64,000 bases of DNA from Alteromonadaceae bacterium (lineage in GTDB: Bacteria; Pseudomonadota; Gammaproteobacteria; Enterobacterales; Alteromonadaceae). Of the stretch, positions 1 to 8,223 are shown in pieces. The notes under the pieces are model-generated. The model was not told where the DNA came from. It worked only from the letters and a program-made list of their open reading frames with translations, and did no database searches. Every line of letters starts with the position of its first letter. The stretch's first letter is position 1. Both the position numbers and the translations under genes were made by a program. The DNA is taken from positions 1-64,000 of the forward strand of contig WKFJ01000037.1 in the NCBI GenBank assembly GCA_014872785.1, given 5' to 3'.

Positions 1-185
1 CGGCGCTTTCAGTACAAGGCACACTTGAGAAGGAATGTGGTTACCTTTCAAGCAATTGTAACGCAGTAATGGAAGCGCTGTGAAGCTCCCAAAGGGCGAG
101 CCCTAAAAGGATTTATACTGCGTTAAATTGTATTGACGTGAAATAACCATGCCTTCAACAATTTGTCTTGCCTAAATCCTTTTAT
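1..185. other. Left-edge region, possible 3' end of a truncated gene
   Basis: No convincing gene. One plus-strand frame is open from the window edge to a TGA at 81-83 and could be the last 26 codons of a gene that begins outside the window; its translation is unremarkable and I do not recognise it. A weak 4-bp hairpin (93-104) follows. Nothing else is visible. Confidence 0.2.
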
Positions 186-437
186 TCACTCGCTGAAGTC
201 GAGCATCTTGAGGTGTTTCGGGTATAACCTTTCAGCTTCCGGGGTTTGGATAAGCCATTTCCGCCAATCGGCCAGCATAGCCCATGGCTTTTGATAAAAG
301 TTGTGGTTTGGAAGAATCTCTGCCTGAGAATTGAATACGGCGTGATAATGCCGTTGATGACTCCAAGAATCATTAAAAATAAGACTCTCCGCGTTCGAAC
401 TTATCAATAGCTGAAACGGTGGCTGTAGCTCAGACAT
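186..437 (-). CDS. Small hypothetical protein (83 aa)
   Basis: An open frame of 83 codons with an ATG but no clear Shine-Dalgarno sequence. The product is soluble, rich in aromatic residues (Trp, Tyr, Phe, His), and has no signal peptide or membrane segment. I do not recognise the family. It lies downstream of, and on the same strand as, the SpoIIAA-like gene at 545-952 with about 107 bp between them, so the two may be cotranscribed. It could be spurious. Confidence 0.35.
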   Translation of the reverse strand: MSELQPPFQLLISSNAESLIFNDSWSHQRHYHAVFNSQAEILPNHNFYQKPWAMLADWRKWLIQTPEAERLYPKHLKMLDFSE

Positions 438-544
438 AAAGCTTATAAATGTGGTTACTTGACAGTGTTTAATACTCGCTGTCTCTCCTTGGAGATCAGT
501 TTGCTACGCCTATTTAGGTAAATAACATACTGTGAAATGCGAGT

Positions 545-952
545 TTATTCTGCGGCGGCGATTTGAGTATTCACCCAAGCGATTGCTTGGTCTTGATTAT
601 CGAAAAAGTCAAAAGTCTCACCAGCACTGGTGTAGATATCAGTAAGGTGCTGCCTACCCAGTAAAGGAATATCGCAATGTGTCAAAACAATGCCTGTTGC
701 GACTCGTCCGGTCTTTTTTTCTTCCTTGACCACTTCGATCAATCTAGAAGCCGCTTCGGGAACATGCACCGGTTCGCCGTAAAAACTGCCCACCAAGCCC
801 CAAGGCGCTCCATGCAGTTGTTGCGACAATTTGACGAAGCTTGATGCGGCCGCATCCATGGATTCTAAATTCCAAGGGCCTCGCGCCTTGAATACCAGAA
901 TTCGTCCTTCTAAGTGTGCTTCGTAGGAACCGTGGTTTCCAAAAGTAGACAT
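545..952 (-). CDS. SpoIIAA/STAS-like protein (135 aa)
   Basis: A small cytosolic protein whose length and pattern fit the SpoIIAA-like/STAS fold: an N-terminal strand pair (EGRILVFKARGPW), a central helix, a strand ending in IVLTHCDIPLL, and a C-terminal segment (FFDNQDQAIAWVN) typical of the last helix in these proteins. Start ATG is supported by AGGA a few bases upstream. Family members often bind small ligands or regulate partners, but the function here is unknown. The family call is from pattern memory, so moderate. Confidence 0.55.
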   Translation of the reverse strand: MSTFGNHGSYEAHLEGRILVFKARGPWNLESMDAAASSFVKLSQQLHGAPWGLVGSFYGEPVHVPEAASRLIEVVKEEKKTGRVATGIVLTHCDIPLLGRQHLTDIYTSAGETFDFFDNQDQAIAWVNTQIAAAE

Positions 953-1128
953 AATTTCCTAAATACAGTCGGTTACAAGCGCGAGCATGCCGCAAATTAA
1001 CGCTGTAATCAATACGACTATATGTTGATACACCAAACACGCTTAGACAAAAGAGCACAATTCAATGTCGACGCTTCAACAATACTTTAGTAACAAGCTA
1101 TATTCCACATTGTCTGCACATTTGTTTT

Positions 1129-3357
1129 GTGCAAAACAGAGTAAACTTACAATCAGCAATTTTGTCGCTACTGAAATGTGATATCCCGTGCGCAGCCAAA
1201 CTGAGAGTCTATCCTTTGCTGGAGTTATTAAAATCTAAAAAGTGGTTAATCATCGTTTTTGTGCTATTTGGTGGGTACTTACCAATAACGGTGGCAGACG
1301 AGACGGTTGAGTCACTACAAGAAAGGTTAAGCCGTATTCCGGTTGAAACTGCCAACCGTATACCCGTTCTGGCGGAATTGGTAAAAGCCTGTTGGCGAAA
1401 GTGTGCAGGAGATGCCAAAACTTATGGGGAAGAAGCCTTACAACTACTCAAAAATTATCCCAACACGAGTCATGAAACCCTGCTATTAATGTATCTGCCA
1501 CGTATTTACATGCGCGATGGGCAACACGATTATGCAAAAAGTTTAATCGAGCAAGGGTTGATCGCTGCCACAGAGCACGGTGATCCGCGTAAGTTAGCAA
1601 GTATCCAATTCAACCAAGCCGTCTTGTTTTCTGATCTGAAGAAATTCATTCTTGCAGAGAATGCTTACAGACGCTTATACAAAACCTACGCTGAGATAAA
1701 TCACGCTAATGGAATGGCAAGTGCGTTGAATAATCTTGGGCGAATTTATCGCAGAATGCACAACTACGCTGAGGCACTGGAAAAATATCAAGAGGCGCTG
1801 GAGATTTATCGGGTTGGTGAAGTGGTGCATAACTACGCCAATACCTTAGCCAATGTCGGCGAAATCTACATGATTAAGCAAGACTATAATATGGCTCGTC
1901 AATCAACCCAGGCGGCACTGGATGCGATTGCGCCAGACCAATATCCAGGTATCTATATCAACATTATGAGGAAAATGGCGAACATTTATGTTGCCACGGA
2001 ACAATATGCTGATGCGCTCGAGCTGCTGCTTGGCAGCTTGAACTACTCTCAAAATTACAAAATCAGAACCGCCGATCCTGCGACATATGCAACACTGGTG
2101 CGAATTTCACTTCTGAGAAAGGAATACCAGCAGGCAGAGCAATATTACAAGCTAGCTCAAGAATCCGCTGATGTTCAATCTACGGCAGATTTTTATCCTG
2201 AACTTAGATATGTCGGTGCCGAATATTACCTAGCTATTGGTGAGGTGGACAAGGCCTCACAGTTACTTGAATACGTTGAAAAAGAAATTAAAGACGGCGA
2301 TATCTCCGATACCAACCTGCGCAGTCTTAAAAAGTTAATTGAGGCAACCAGTTATCAAGGTCTTTGGCAACGCAGTACAGAACTGCTCATGCTCTACAAC
2401 CAAAAACTCGAAGAGCTGGCAGAGCGCGATAGAAATAGTCGCCTCGAACAATACGAAATCATTTACAAAGCTAGTGAGAAAGAACGTCAAATTGCGCTAT
2501 TAGAAAAAGAAAACCACGTCCAGTCTATTGCCGTGTTACATGAGCGTTCCGCTCGTCATCAGGTTGTTTTCATTTCAGTTCTGGTGAGTATCACCTTGTT
2601 TGTTGCTATTTATGTGGGAATTCAAAGACGCAAGGTGCTTAAGATTCAAACCGAACTGATGAAAGTCGAAGCAGAGAAAAAACGACGCTTGTTTTCTGAC
2701 ATTTCTCACGAGTTACGCACACCCCTGTCGGTGCTCAAACTGCAAATTGAGGGGCTTGAATACGAGTTGGTTGATGACCCCAAGCAAACCTACAAATTAC
2801 TGCAAAATAAAGTGGCCAGTATCAATCATCTGATCAGCGATATATCACATTTGGCGCAGGCAGATGCGGGTGACTTAGAACTTTCCTTCGAGCCTGTGTA
2901 TCTCCTACAGTTTTTTCAACAGTGGTATGACGAATGCCAATCATTTCCCGAAGAAAAGGGCTTGCGCTTCAACGTTAAGCTGGATTTGTCTGACGAGGAT
3001 AAGTGCATCATGGATCCCGAGCGTATTACTCAAGTGTTGAATAATCTATTGCTCAACAGCTGTCGCTATACGGATGCTCCCGGTGAAGTTGAATTTAAAA
3101 TAAGGGTGCGGCGCGGCCAGCTACAATGGTTGATTCGGGATAGTGCTCCGGGTCTTAAAGAAGAGCAGTTAGAGTTGATTTTTGAAAGACTGTATCGGGC
3201 AGATAAATCACGCAGCCGTAAGTCCGGAGGCAGTGGATTGGGTCTAACCATTTGCAAAAGTTTTGTCGAAGCACATGGTGGTAGCATCTTAGCTAGAAGC
3301 AGCGATTTAGGCGGGCTCGAAATCGAAGTGAATATTCCAATATCAGGAGTAAAATAA
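1129..3357 (+). CDS. TPR-repeat sensor histidine kinase
   Basis: A membrane-bound sensor kinase of 742 codons. A hydrophobic segment at about residues 38-56 acts as signal or anchor. It is followed by a long TPR region (about 60-440; the unit SALNNLGRIYRRMHNYAEAL is typical), a coiled linker, a transmembrane helix at about 478-498, a HisKA domain with the phospho-acceptor in SHELRTPLS (about residue 527), and a HATPase domain with N-box (NNLLLNSCRYT, about 638) and G-box (GGSGLGLTI, about 702). The longest frame starts at GTG 1129; a start nearer the hydrophobic segment is possible. The response regulator follows after 3 bp, so the two form an operon and presumably a cognate pair. The signal is unknown; the TPR part is presumably periplasmic and senses a protein or peptide. 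Confidence 0.9.
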   Translation: MQNRVNLQSAILSLLKCDIPCAAKLRVYPLLELLKSKKWLIIVFVLFGGYLPITVADETVESLQERLSRIPVETANRIPVLAELVKACWRKCAGDAKTYGEEALQLLKNYPNTSHETLLLMYLPRIYMRDGQHDYAKSLIEQGLIAATEHGDPRKLASIQFNQAVLFSDLKKFILAENAYRRLYKTYAEINHANGMASALNNLGRIYRRMHNYAEALEKYQEALEIYRVGEVVHNYANTLANVGEIYMIKQDYNMARQSTQAALDAIAPDQYPGIYINIMRKMANIYVATEQYADALELLLGSLNYSQNYKIRTADPATYATLVRISLLRKEYQQAEQYYKLAQESADVQSTADFYPELRYVGAEYYLAIGEVDKASQLLEYVEKEIKDGDISDTNLRSLKKLIEATSYQGLWQRSTELLMLYNQKLEELAERDRNSRLEQYEIIYKASEKERQIALLEKENHVQSIAVLHERSARHQVVFISVLVSITLFVAIYVGIQRRKVLKIQTELMKVEAEKKRRLFSDISHELRTPLSVLKLQIEGLEYELVDDPKQTYKLLQNKVASINHLISDISHLAQADAGDLELSFEPVYLLQFFQQWYDECQSFPEEKGLRFNVKLDLSDEDKCIMDPERITQVLNNLLLNSCRYTDAPGEVEFKIRVRRGQLQWLIRDSAPGLKEEQLELIFERLYRADKSRSRKSGGSGLGLTICKSFVEAHGGSILARSSDLGGLEIEVNIPISGVK

Positions 3358-3360
3358 ATA

Positions 3361-4038
3361 ATGTCTAAACATGTTTTAGTCGTGGAAGACGAATTTGATA
3401 TGGCAGATATGATCGTTCGATTTCTGCGTAAAGAAGGCTATATTACGACACATATTGATAATGGTTCAGATGTCGTAGACTTTGTTCGCGATAAGAAGCC
3501 TGACATGATTATCCTGGATTTAATGCTTCCAGGTCGAGACGGAATTTCGATATGTAAGGAACTTCGTAAAACCTCCGATGTGCCAATCATAATGGTTACA
3601 GCTAAAGTATCAGAAGCTGAAAGAATTATAGGATTGGACGTAGGTGCTGATGATTACGTGTGTAAACCTTTTAGTGCGGTAGAACTTGCAATGCGAGTTA
3701 ACGTATTTTTCAGACGATTTGCTAAAGAGGATGAAGATGATGCACTTCTACTCGACAGAGAACGGCTCTCTGCCAAGTTCCTTAATAATTATATCGACCT
3801 AAGCAATATCGAGTTTGCTTTATTGAATTTGTTGAAACAAAAGCCAGGTAATGTCTATTCTAGAAATTACATCATGGATAACATATATAATGATTATCGA
3901 ATTGTTTCAGATCGCACAGTAGATAGCCATATTCGTAATTTGCGTAAAAAAATGAAAACACTGCATTCAGAACACGATTTTATACAATCTGTTTATGGTG
4001 CAGGGTACCGCTACCATACTTATCAAAAAGGCCGCTAA
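3361..4038 (+). CDS. OmpR-family response regulator
   Basis: A 225-residue two-component regulator. The receiver domain shows the acidic pair (VVEDE), phospho-acceptor Asp53 in IILDLMLPG, Thr80 and Lys102 (CKPF). The C-terminal winged helix (Trans_reg_C) includes the DRTVDSHIRNLRKK recognition-helix region and the VYGAGYRY hairpin. It starts 3 bp after the TPR-kinase stop, with AGGAG inside the end of the kinase gene as ribosome binding site. Presumably activated by that kinase; targets cannot be read from the sequence. The stop codon sits in the loop of the downstream terminator. Confidence 0.93.
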   Translation: MSKHVLVVEDEFDMADMIVRFLRKEGYITTHIDNGSDVVDFVRDKKPDMIILDLMLPGRDGISICKELRKTSDVPIIMVTAKVSEAERIIGLDVGADDYVCKPFSAVELAMRVNVFFRRFAKEDEDDALLLDRERLSAKFLNNYIDLSNIEFALLNLLKQKPGNVYSRNYIMDNIYNDYRIVSDRTVDSHIRNLRKKMKTLHSEHDFIQSVYGAGYRYHTYQKGR

Positions 4039-4049
4039 TGCGGCCTTTT
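4026..4049. terminator. Bidirectional intrinsic terminator
   Basis: A perfect 10-bp stem (AAAAGGCCGC / GCGGCCTTTT) with a 4-nt loop TAAT. It has T-runs on both strands and lies between the convergent response-regulator gene and gpmA. The TAA stop of the regulator is in the loop, so the hairpin overlaps the end of the coding sequence. Confidence 0.88.
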
Positions 4050-4063
4050 CCTTATTTGAATAT

Positions 4064-4813
4064 TTATTTCTTTGCTTGGCCTTGCTTTGCCACGGCTTCC
4101 ATCATCTTTTTGATTTCGTCCGCGTCACCCAAGTATTCGCTGCTGATTGGCTTTAAGTTCTCATCCAGCTTGTAAACCAGAGGTACACCGGTTGGGATAT
4201 TCAGTTCAAGTACTGCTTCGTCAGTCATTTCATCAAGGTACTTAACCAGAGCGCGAAGACTGTTACCGTGTGCGGCGATAATCAGTTTTTTGCCTGAGCG
4301 GATTTCTGGGGCAATGGTATCGTGCCAGTAAGGTAATACACGGTCGATTGTAAGCGCTAAACTTTCTGACTTAGGCAAAACGCGTGGGTCGATGCCTGCA
4401 TAACGCTCATCGTGCGCTGGGAAACGCTCATCACTTTCTTCAACTGCCGGAGGTGGCACGTCAAAGCTGCGACGCCAGATTTTGACTTGATCTGCACCGT
4501 GTTTCTCTGCGGTTTCTGCTTTGTTAAGCCCTTGTAATGCACCGTAGTGTCTTTCATTTAGACGCCAGTGACGAGTCACAGGCATGTAAAGATTGCCCAT
4601 TTCTTCTTGCGCTAACCACAAAGTGCGAATTGCCCGTGTCAAAACAGACGTAAACGCCATGTCGAATTTAAAGCCATTCTCTTTTAACAACTTACCCGCG
4701 TGTTTTGCCTGTGCGACACCGGTGTCAGTTAATTCAACATCATGCCAACCAGTAAAGCGATTTTCTCGGTTCCATTCGCTTTCGCCATGGCGGATCAGTA
4801 CAAGTGTATGCAT
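4064..4813 (-). CDS. gpmA: 2,3-bisphosphoglycerate-dependent phosphoglycerate mutase
   Basis: Interconverts 3- and 2-phosphoglycerate in glycolysis and gluconeogenesis in the cytosol. The phosphohistidine motif [10 protein letters not shown] sits at the N-terminus, followed by [11 protein letters not shown]. The second catalytic His is in [15 protein letters not shown], and [12 protein letters not shown] is the substrate-loop signature. Length (249 aa) is normal for the cofactor-dependent enzyme. ATG preceded by AAAGGGG. Monocistronic by context: a long intergenic region lies upstream and a shared terminator downstream. Confidence 0.97.
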   Translation of the reverse strand: MHTLVLIRHGESEWNRENRFTGWHDVELTDTGVAQAKHAGKLLKENGFKFDMAFTSVLTRAIRTLWLAQEEMGNLYMPVTRHWRLNERHYGALQGLNKAETAEKHGADQVKIWRRSFDVPPPAVEESDERFPAHDERYAGIDPRVLPKSESLALTIDRVLPYWHDTIAPEIRSGKKLIIAAHGNSLRALVKYLDEMTDEAVLELNIPTGVPLVYKLDENLKPISSEYLGDADEIKKMMEAVAKQGQAKK

Positions 4814-5370
4814 TGGTTACCCCTTTGTTCTTAAATTGCGTCAATTCGGACTGGCTATTTGAGACACTATGTCTGTTTTTTTATTTAACTTGGATTACGG
4901 CGCTTAAATACGAGAGACCATTGCTCGATTGGTGCCGTAAATAGTTAGGGTATTGTTTTAGTTAGTGCGTTTCAGCCTAGCAGGAACAGAAGTGTATACA
5001 ATTTCTTGGAAAAATACTTGTGATTTATCAATTAACTGCCCAGATCCTTGGTATGACCAGAACAAGCCTTGAGTATTAAAGGAAATACAGATGGCTTCTG
5101 GTTTATACCTTAATTGAACTTCGTTTTTTAATTTTAATGAACAAGGGTCATATTGATCTTGTATATAAAATCGATATTAATCAGGCATTTGAAATAGGTT
5201 ATTGGACATTATCATAGGGTGATAACACAACTTTTATCTTATTGTTTGTGTCCAAGTGAAAGCGACAAAGTGCTAACGCTTAGATGCTAGACGTACTTTT
5301 ACACGAAAAACGAGATTAAAAAGGTCTCGCATTTACTCGCTGGTGTACGCCTTTGTAATTAGCTATACGC
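4814..5370. other. Intergenic region with no gene seen
   Basis: About 560 bp, AT-rich. It must hold the gpmA promoter on the minus strand. I see only weak structure: a 6-bp hairpin at 5209-5225 (TTATCA/TGATAA) and a GTATACAA half-site near 4993-5001. No open frame here looks coding. Confidence 0.5.
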
Positions 5371-5395
5371 AAAAAAAAGGGGCTAGCAGCCCCTT
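5371..5395 (-). terminator. Intrinsic terminator of the hydrolase gene
   Basis: On the minus strand an 8-bp stem (AAGGGGCT / AGCCCCTT) with a 3-nt loop is followed directly by a run of T. It lies 27 bp after the stop of the hydrolase gene at 5422. Confidence 0.88.
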
Positions 5396-5421
5396 ACTTT
5401 TAAAGACTAGTGAAAGAATCC

Positions 5422-6438
5422 TTACTTGAGGTGCGTATTAAACCAATCGGTAAGCTTATCTTCTTTATCCGCTTTATTTTTCATAATTGAATGTCCCTCT
5501 TCTTTGTAAACAACCAACTTATGTGGGTGCTCCAATTCTGCTAACTTTTTCGCTAAGTTTTTTGAATGATTTACGGATACGCGTTTATCCAATTCGCCCG
5601 CGATAAGTAGTATTGGAACGTTTTTGTCGAGCTCATGTGCCCAATTGAGTACCGACCGTTTGACAAGCTCTTGTTCTTTTTGAGTAGCATAATTGGGAAT
5701 ACGTTTTTTATAGACATTCTCCATTGCAATACGCTCTTTTAGACCTTGTATAAGATCAGACCTGCCGTTGATGACCGCAATGGCGTCGATATGGTCTAGT
5801 TGCTTAACTGCTAAGAATGTTTGCATGCCACCACGACTGCTGCCGTACATACCAATGCGGTTGGCATCGCCGCCTTCAACGTATTTGGCCAGCTCGGCGA
5901 TTTTTACTACGTCCTGAACGTCGGCGCCACCAAACTCGTCTTTGTGCTCGCTATTTCGTTTGAAGGTACCGCGATATTGACTCCCTACAATAACAAAGCC
6001 TTTTTCTGCCATCGGAAATAAGCCTCGCATCATTGCGCCAAACACCATGCCGCCATAATTGCCATTACCACCTCGGTTAAAAACAAGTACAGGCAAGTTT
6101 TCTGCGTTTTTGGGCTTTACCACGTAGCCCAAGACTTCCACGCCATCTACGTCATATACAAAGGTTTGGCAGTCAATGGTCTTTTTGTAGTGGTTGAACA
6201 GCTTTTTGGGAAAAGCTTTCTTAAAACCTGCATAGCGTTTCTCTTTGGCTTCATCAGAAATAGGTCGTTTGCTACCTTTTTCACGCATCATTTTTGCCCA
6301 GGAGTCATAGTTTTCGAATACGCCTCGAAAACACTCTCTAGGGCCTGAAACATCTTCGTGATTAATAAACTTTTGTGGGGCTGCGCTAGCAGAGAGTGAC
6401 ACTAATAGTGACAGTGCAAAGAGTATTTTAGTTTTCAT
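5422..6438 (-). CDS. Exported S9-like alpha/beta hydrolase
   Basis: A secreted or periplasmic prolyl-oligopeptidase-type hydrolase (338 aa from the chosen start). A Sec signal (about 20 residues ending SASA) is followed by the hydrolase fold: oxyanion region (FNRGGNGNYGG), nucleophile elbow GSSRG at about residue 200, an Asp in LLIAGELDKRVS and a His in KEEGHSIMKN. An ATG two codons upstream overlaps the Shine-Dalgarno AAGGA, so the second ATG (6438) is the better start. The substrate is unknown; these proteins range from peptidases to esterases. It stands alone, with its own terminator. Confidence 0.85.
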   Translation of the reverse strand: MKTKILFALSLLVSLSASAAPQKFINHEDVSGPRECFRGVFENYDSWAKMMREKGSKRPISDEAKEKRYAGFKKAFPKKLFNHYKKTIDCQTFVYDVDGVEVLGYVVKPKNAENLPVLVFNRGGNGNYGGMVFGAMMRGLFPMAEKGFVIVGSQYRGTFKRNSEHKDEFGGADVQDVVKIAELAKYVEGGDANRIGMYGSSRGGMQTFLAVKQLDHIDAIAVINGRSDLIQGLKERIAMENVYKKRIPNYATQKEQELVKRSVLNWAHELDKNVPILLIAGELDKRVSVNHSKNLAKKLAELEHPHKLVVYKEEGHSIMKNKADKEDKLTDWFNTHLK

Positions 6439-6547
6439 AGTCATCCTTAATCTAAAAATGGGCGTCCGTTAACGGAAATATCATACCTTGTTTGCAGCAT
6501 ATTGCTGGGAAACTTAACAGTAGCTTAATCGGTCTCGTGCCCGATAA

Positions 6548-6573
6548 TTAAAAAGCCCTTAAAAAAAGGGCTT
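6548..6573 (-). terminator. Intrinsic terminator of the PhoX-like gene
   Basis: Minus strand: AAGCCCTT / AAGGGCTT stem with a 5-nt loop and T-run, about 25 bp after the stop codon at 6597. Confidence 0.85.
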
Positions 6574-6596
6574 AGTGCAGGTATGCGTTCTCGCCT

Positions 6597-7961
6597 TTAG
6601 GCTATCTTATCCCAAGGACCTCTGATGGCGAGCGTCGCACCCGGCGAATAGACGTTGACGAATAAGGTTTCACCGTCGGGGGAGAAGCAGGCACCCGCCA
6701 GTTCGGTTTGCTCTTTTAATCTCGCAAATGGGTAGAGTGCACCATCAGGAGTGACACCGCGCAAATAGTTGTCTACGACGCTGCTGTATTGGTCTTCACA
6801 AACCAACAAATGGCCTTGTGGTGTAACGGTGAGGTTATCACCAAAGTTGTACAATGACTTATCTTCACTCTCCACGAACAGCGCGATTTTTCCCGGTTGG
6901 CTAGTTTCGCCACCAGTGCCTTCTGCGTCCGAGGGTTGATAACGGAATATTTGTCCTAACTTTTCTTCACCACCATTGGTACAGCAAAAGTAGAGTTCAT
7001 TATCTGCCCAATGAATACCTTCACCTCTTGCGAACAACGCCGCGCCTTTTGCATAACCTTGATTGCGTAAATCATCTTCAGGGCTCTCTGGGTTGTCGAT
7101 ATCTATCCATTCAGTGTCGTACCACTCATGCAAGGGCATGCGTTTCTCATCCCAGTTTCGAGTGTCGAACTTTTTATTATTTTTAACCACCATGGCCTGT
7201 AACTGACCGCCTTGCTCGAGTTTTCCGTATTCTTTGGGAATAAAACGGAAGAACAGGCCGTCGCCACGGTCTTCAGTTAGATAAACAATACCAGTTCTGG
7301 GATCCACTGCAGCGGCTTCATGATTAAAACGTCCCATCGCTTTTAACGGTTTAGCATCAATCAAACCTGTTGCCGTTGCCGGTACTTCAAAAATATAGCC
7401 GTGCTCTTTTTGAATTTTTCCATCTGGCGTATCTACAGACTCTTCACAGGTCAGCCAGGTGCCCCACGGAGTTATTCCTCCAGCACAGTTTCGGATGGTG
7501 CCGGTTAAACTGATAAATTCTTTTTCTGTTTTACGGGTTTTGACATTGTAAATAAGATTGCTGGTGCCACCTGGCAATGCTACGCCGTTATTGTAATGGT
7601 CGTAGGCAAGTGCTGTTTTGTGGTCGCGAATCGAAGCTGGTTGCTTAGATATGTGCTTTGGATGTAGCTCATGGTTTCTAATAAGCGCCACTCTGTCTTG
7701 GTCAAGCGGCAGGCAACCCATACCATCGAAGCGATCAGGTACTTCCAAACTATCAGCCATTTTGTCGCCTAGTTTGGAAATGACTTCATAACTAAAGCCT
7801 TCAGGTAAATCCAGCAGTTTTGCCGGGTCTGGAATTAGCGCACCATAACCTTCGCTCAGCATAGGTGTTGTAATTTTTGAGGATTTGCCCAGGGCACTAC
7901 TCGCAAGACCTGAGAATGCCAGTGCGCCCAAACCGATATTGAATTGCCTTCTGGTAACCAT
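6597..7961 (-). CDS. PhoX-like (DUF839) Tat-exported protein
   Basis: A 454-residue exported beta-propeller of the PhoX/DUF839 family, whose members include Ca/Fe-dependent alkaline phosphatases and uncharacterised relatives. A twin-arginine signal (TRRQFNIG, then a hydrophobic stretch ending SSALG) shows export of a folded, probably cofactor-loaded, protein. Family features include RNHELHP, the TWLTCEES strand, and the conserved FNHEAAAVDPRTGIVYLTED and LLVCEDQYS blocks. AAAGGAAA lies upstream of ATG 7961. No phosphate-starvation genes are adjacent, so phosphatase activity is a family inference only. Confidence 0.85.
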   Translation of the reverse strand: MVTRRQFNIGLGALAFSGLASSALGKSSKITTPMLSEGYGALIPDPAKLLDLPEGFSYEVISKLGDKMADSLEVPDRFDGMGCLPLDQDRVALIRNHELHPKHISKQPASIRDHKTALAYDHYNNGVALPGGTSNLIYNVKTRKTEKEFISLTGTIRNCAGGITPWGTWLTCEESVDTPDGKIQKEHGYIFEVPATATGLIDAKPLKAMGRFNHEAAAVDPRTGIVYLTEDRGDGLFFRFIPKEYGKLEQGGQLQAMVVKNNKKFDTRNWDEKRMPLHEWYDTEWIDIDNPESPEDDLRNQGYAKGAALFARGEGIHWADNELYFCCTNGGEEKLGQIFRYQPSDAEGTGGETSQPGKIALFVESEDKSLYNFGDNLTVTPQGHLLVCEDQYSSVVDNYLRGVTPDGALYPFARLKEQTELAGACFSPDGETLFVNVYSPGATLAIRGPWDKIA

Positions 7962-8188
7962 CGGCCCAGTTTTCCTTTTTATTAGCGTATTTTAAGAAAC
8001 GTTGTGCACTAGAATAGGATCAATATCTCATATTAAAAAGCCTTGCCTATCAAAACAGGTAAGTATTTCACTCAAACAGATAGGCGAAGAACAGTAGCCA
8101 ATTGTTCTATTTTTGGGCGGGCTTGAGTGATTAGGAGGGATTGAAGTAGTTTTTGATGGCTACAAGGTGTAGATAAGTCGGTACGGTA

Positions 8189-8208
8189 GCAGCGCCGATT
8201 GGCGCTGC
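8189..8208. other. GC-rich hairpin downstream of the ABC exporter operon
   Basis: A perfect 8-bp stem (GCAGCGCC / GGCGCTGC) with a 4-nt loop, 16 bp past the end of the permease reading frame. No T-run follows on the minus strand, so it is more likely a transcript-end stabiliser or weak terminator than a classical intrinsic terminator. Confidence 0.45.
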
Positions 8209-8223
8209 GTAATAATACCTATT

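Noticed and set aside
3..83. Plus-strand open frame at the left edge as a gene 3' end
   Set aside because: Only 26 codons with no recognisable family; kept as a remark within the edge region, not called as a gene.
4991..5001. GTATACAAT half-site resembling the hydroxyproline operator, upstream of gpmA
   Set aside because: Only one half matches; the other arm (AGAAGT) does not pair, and gpmA has no logical link to this regulon.
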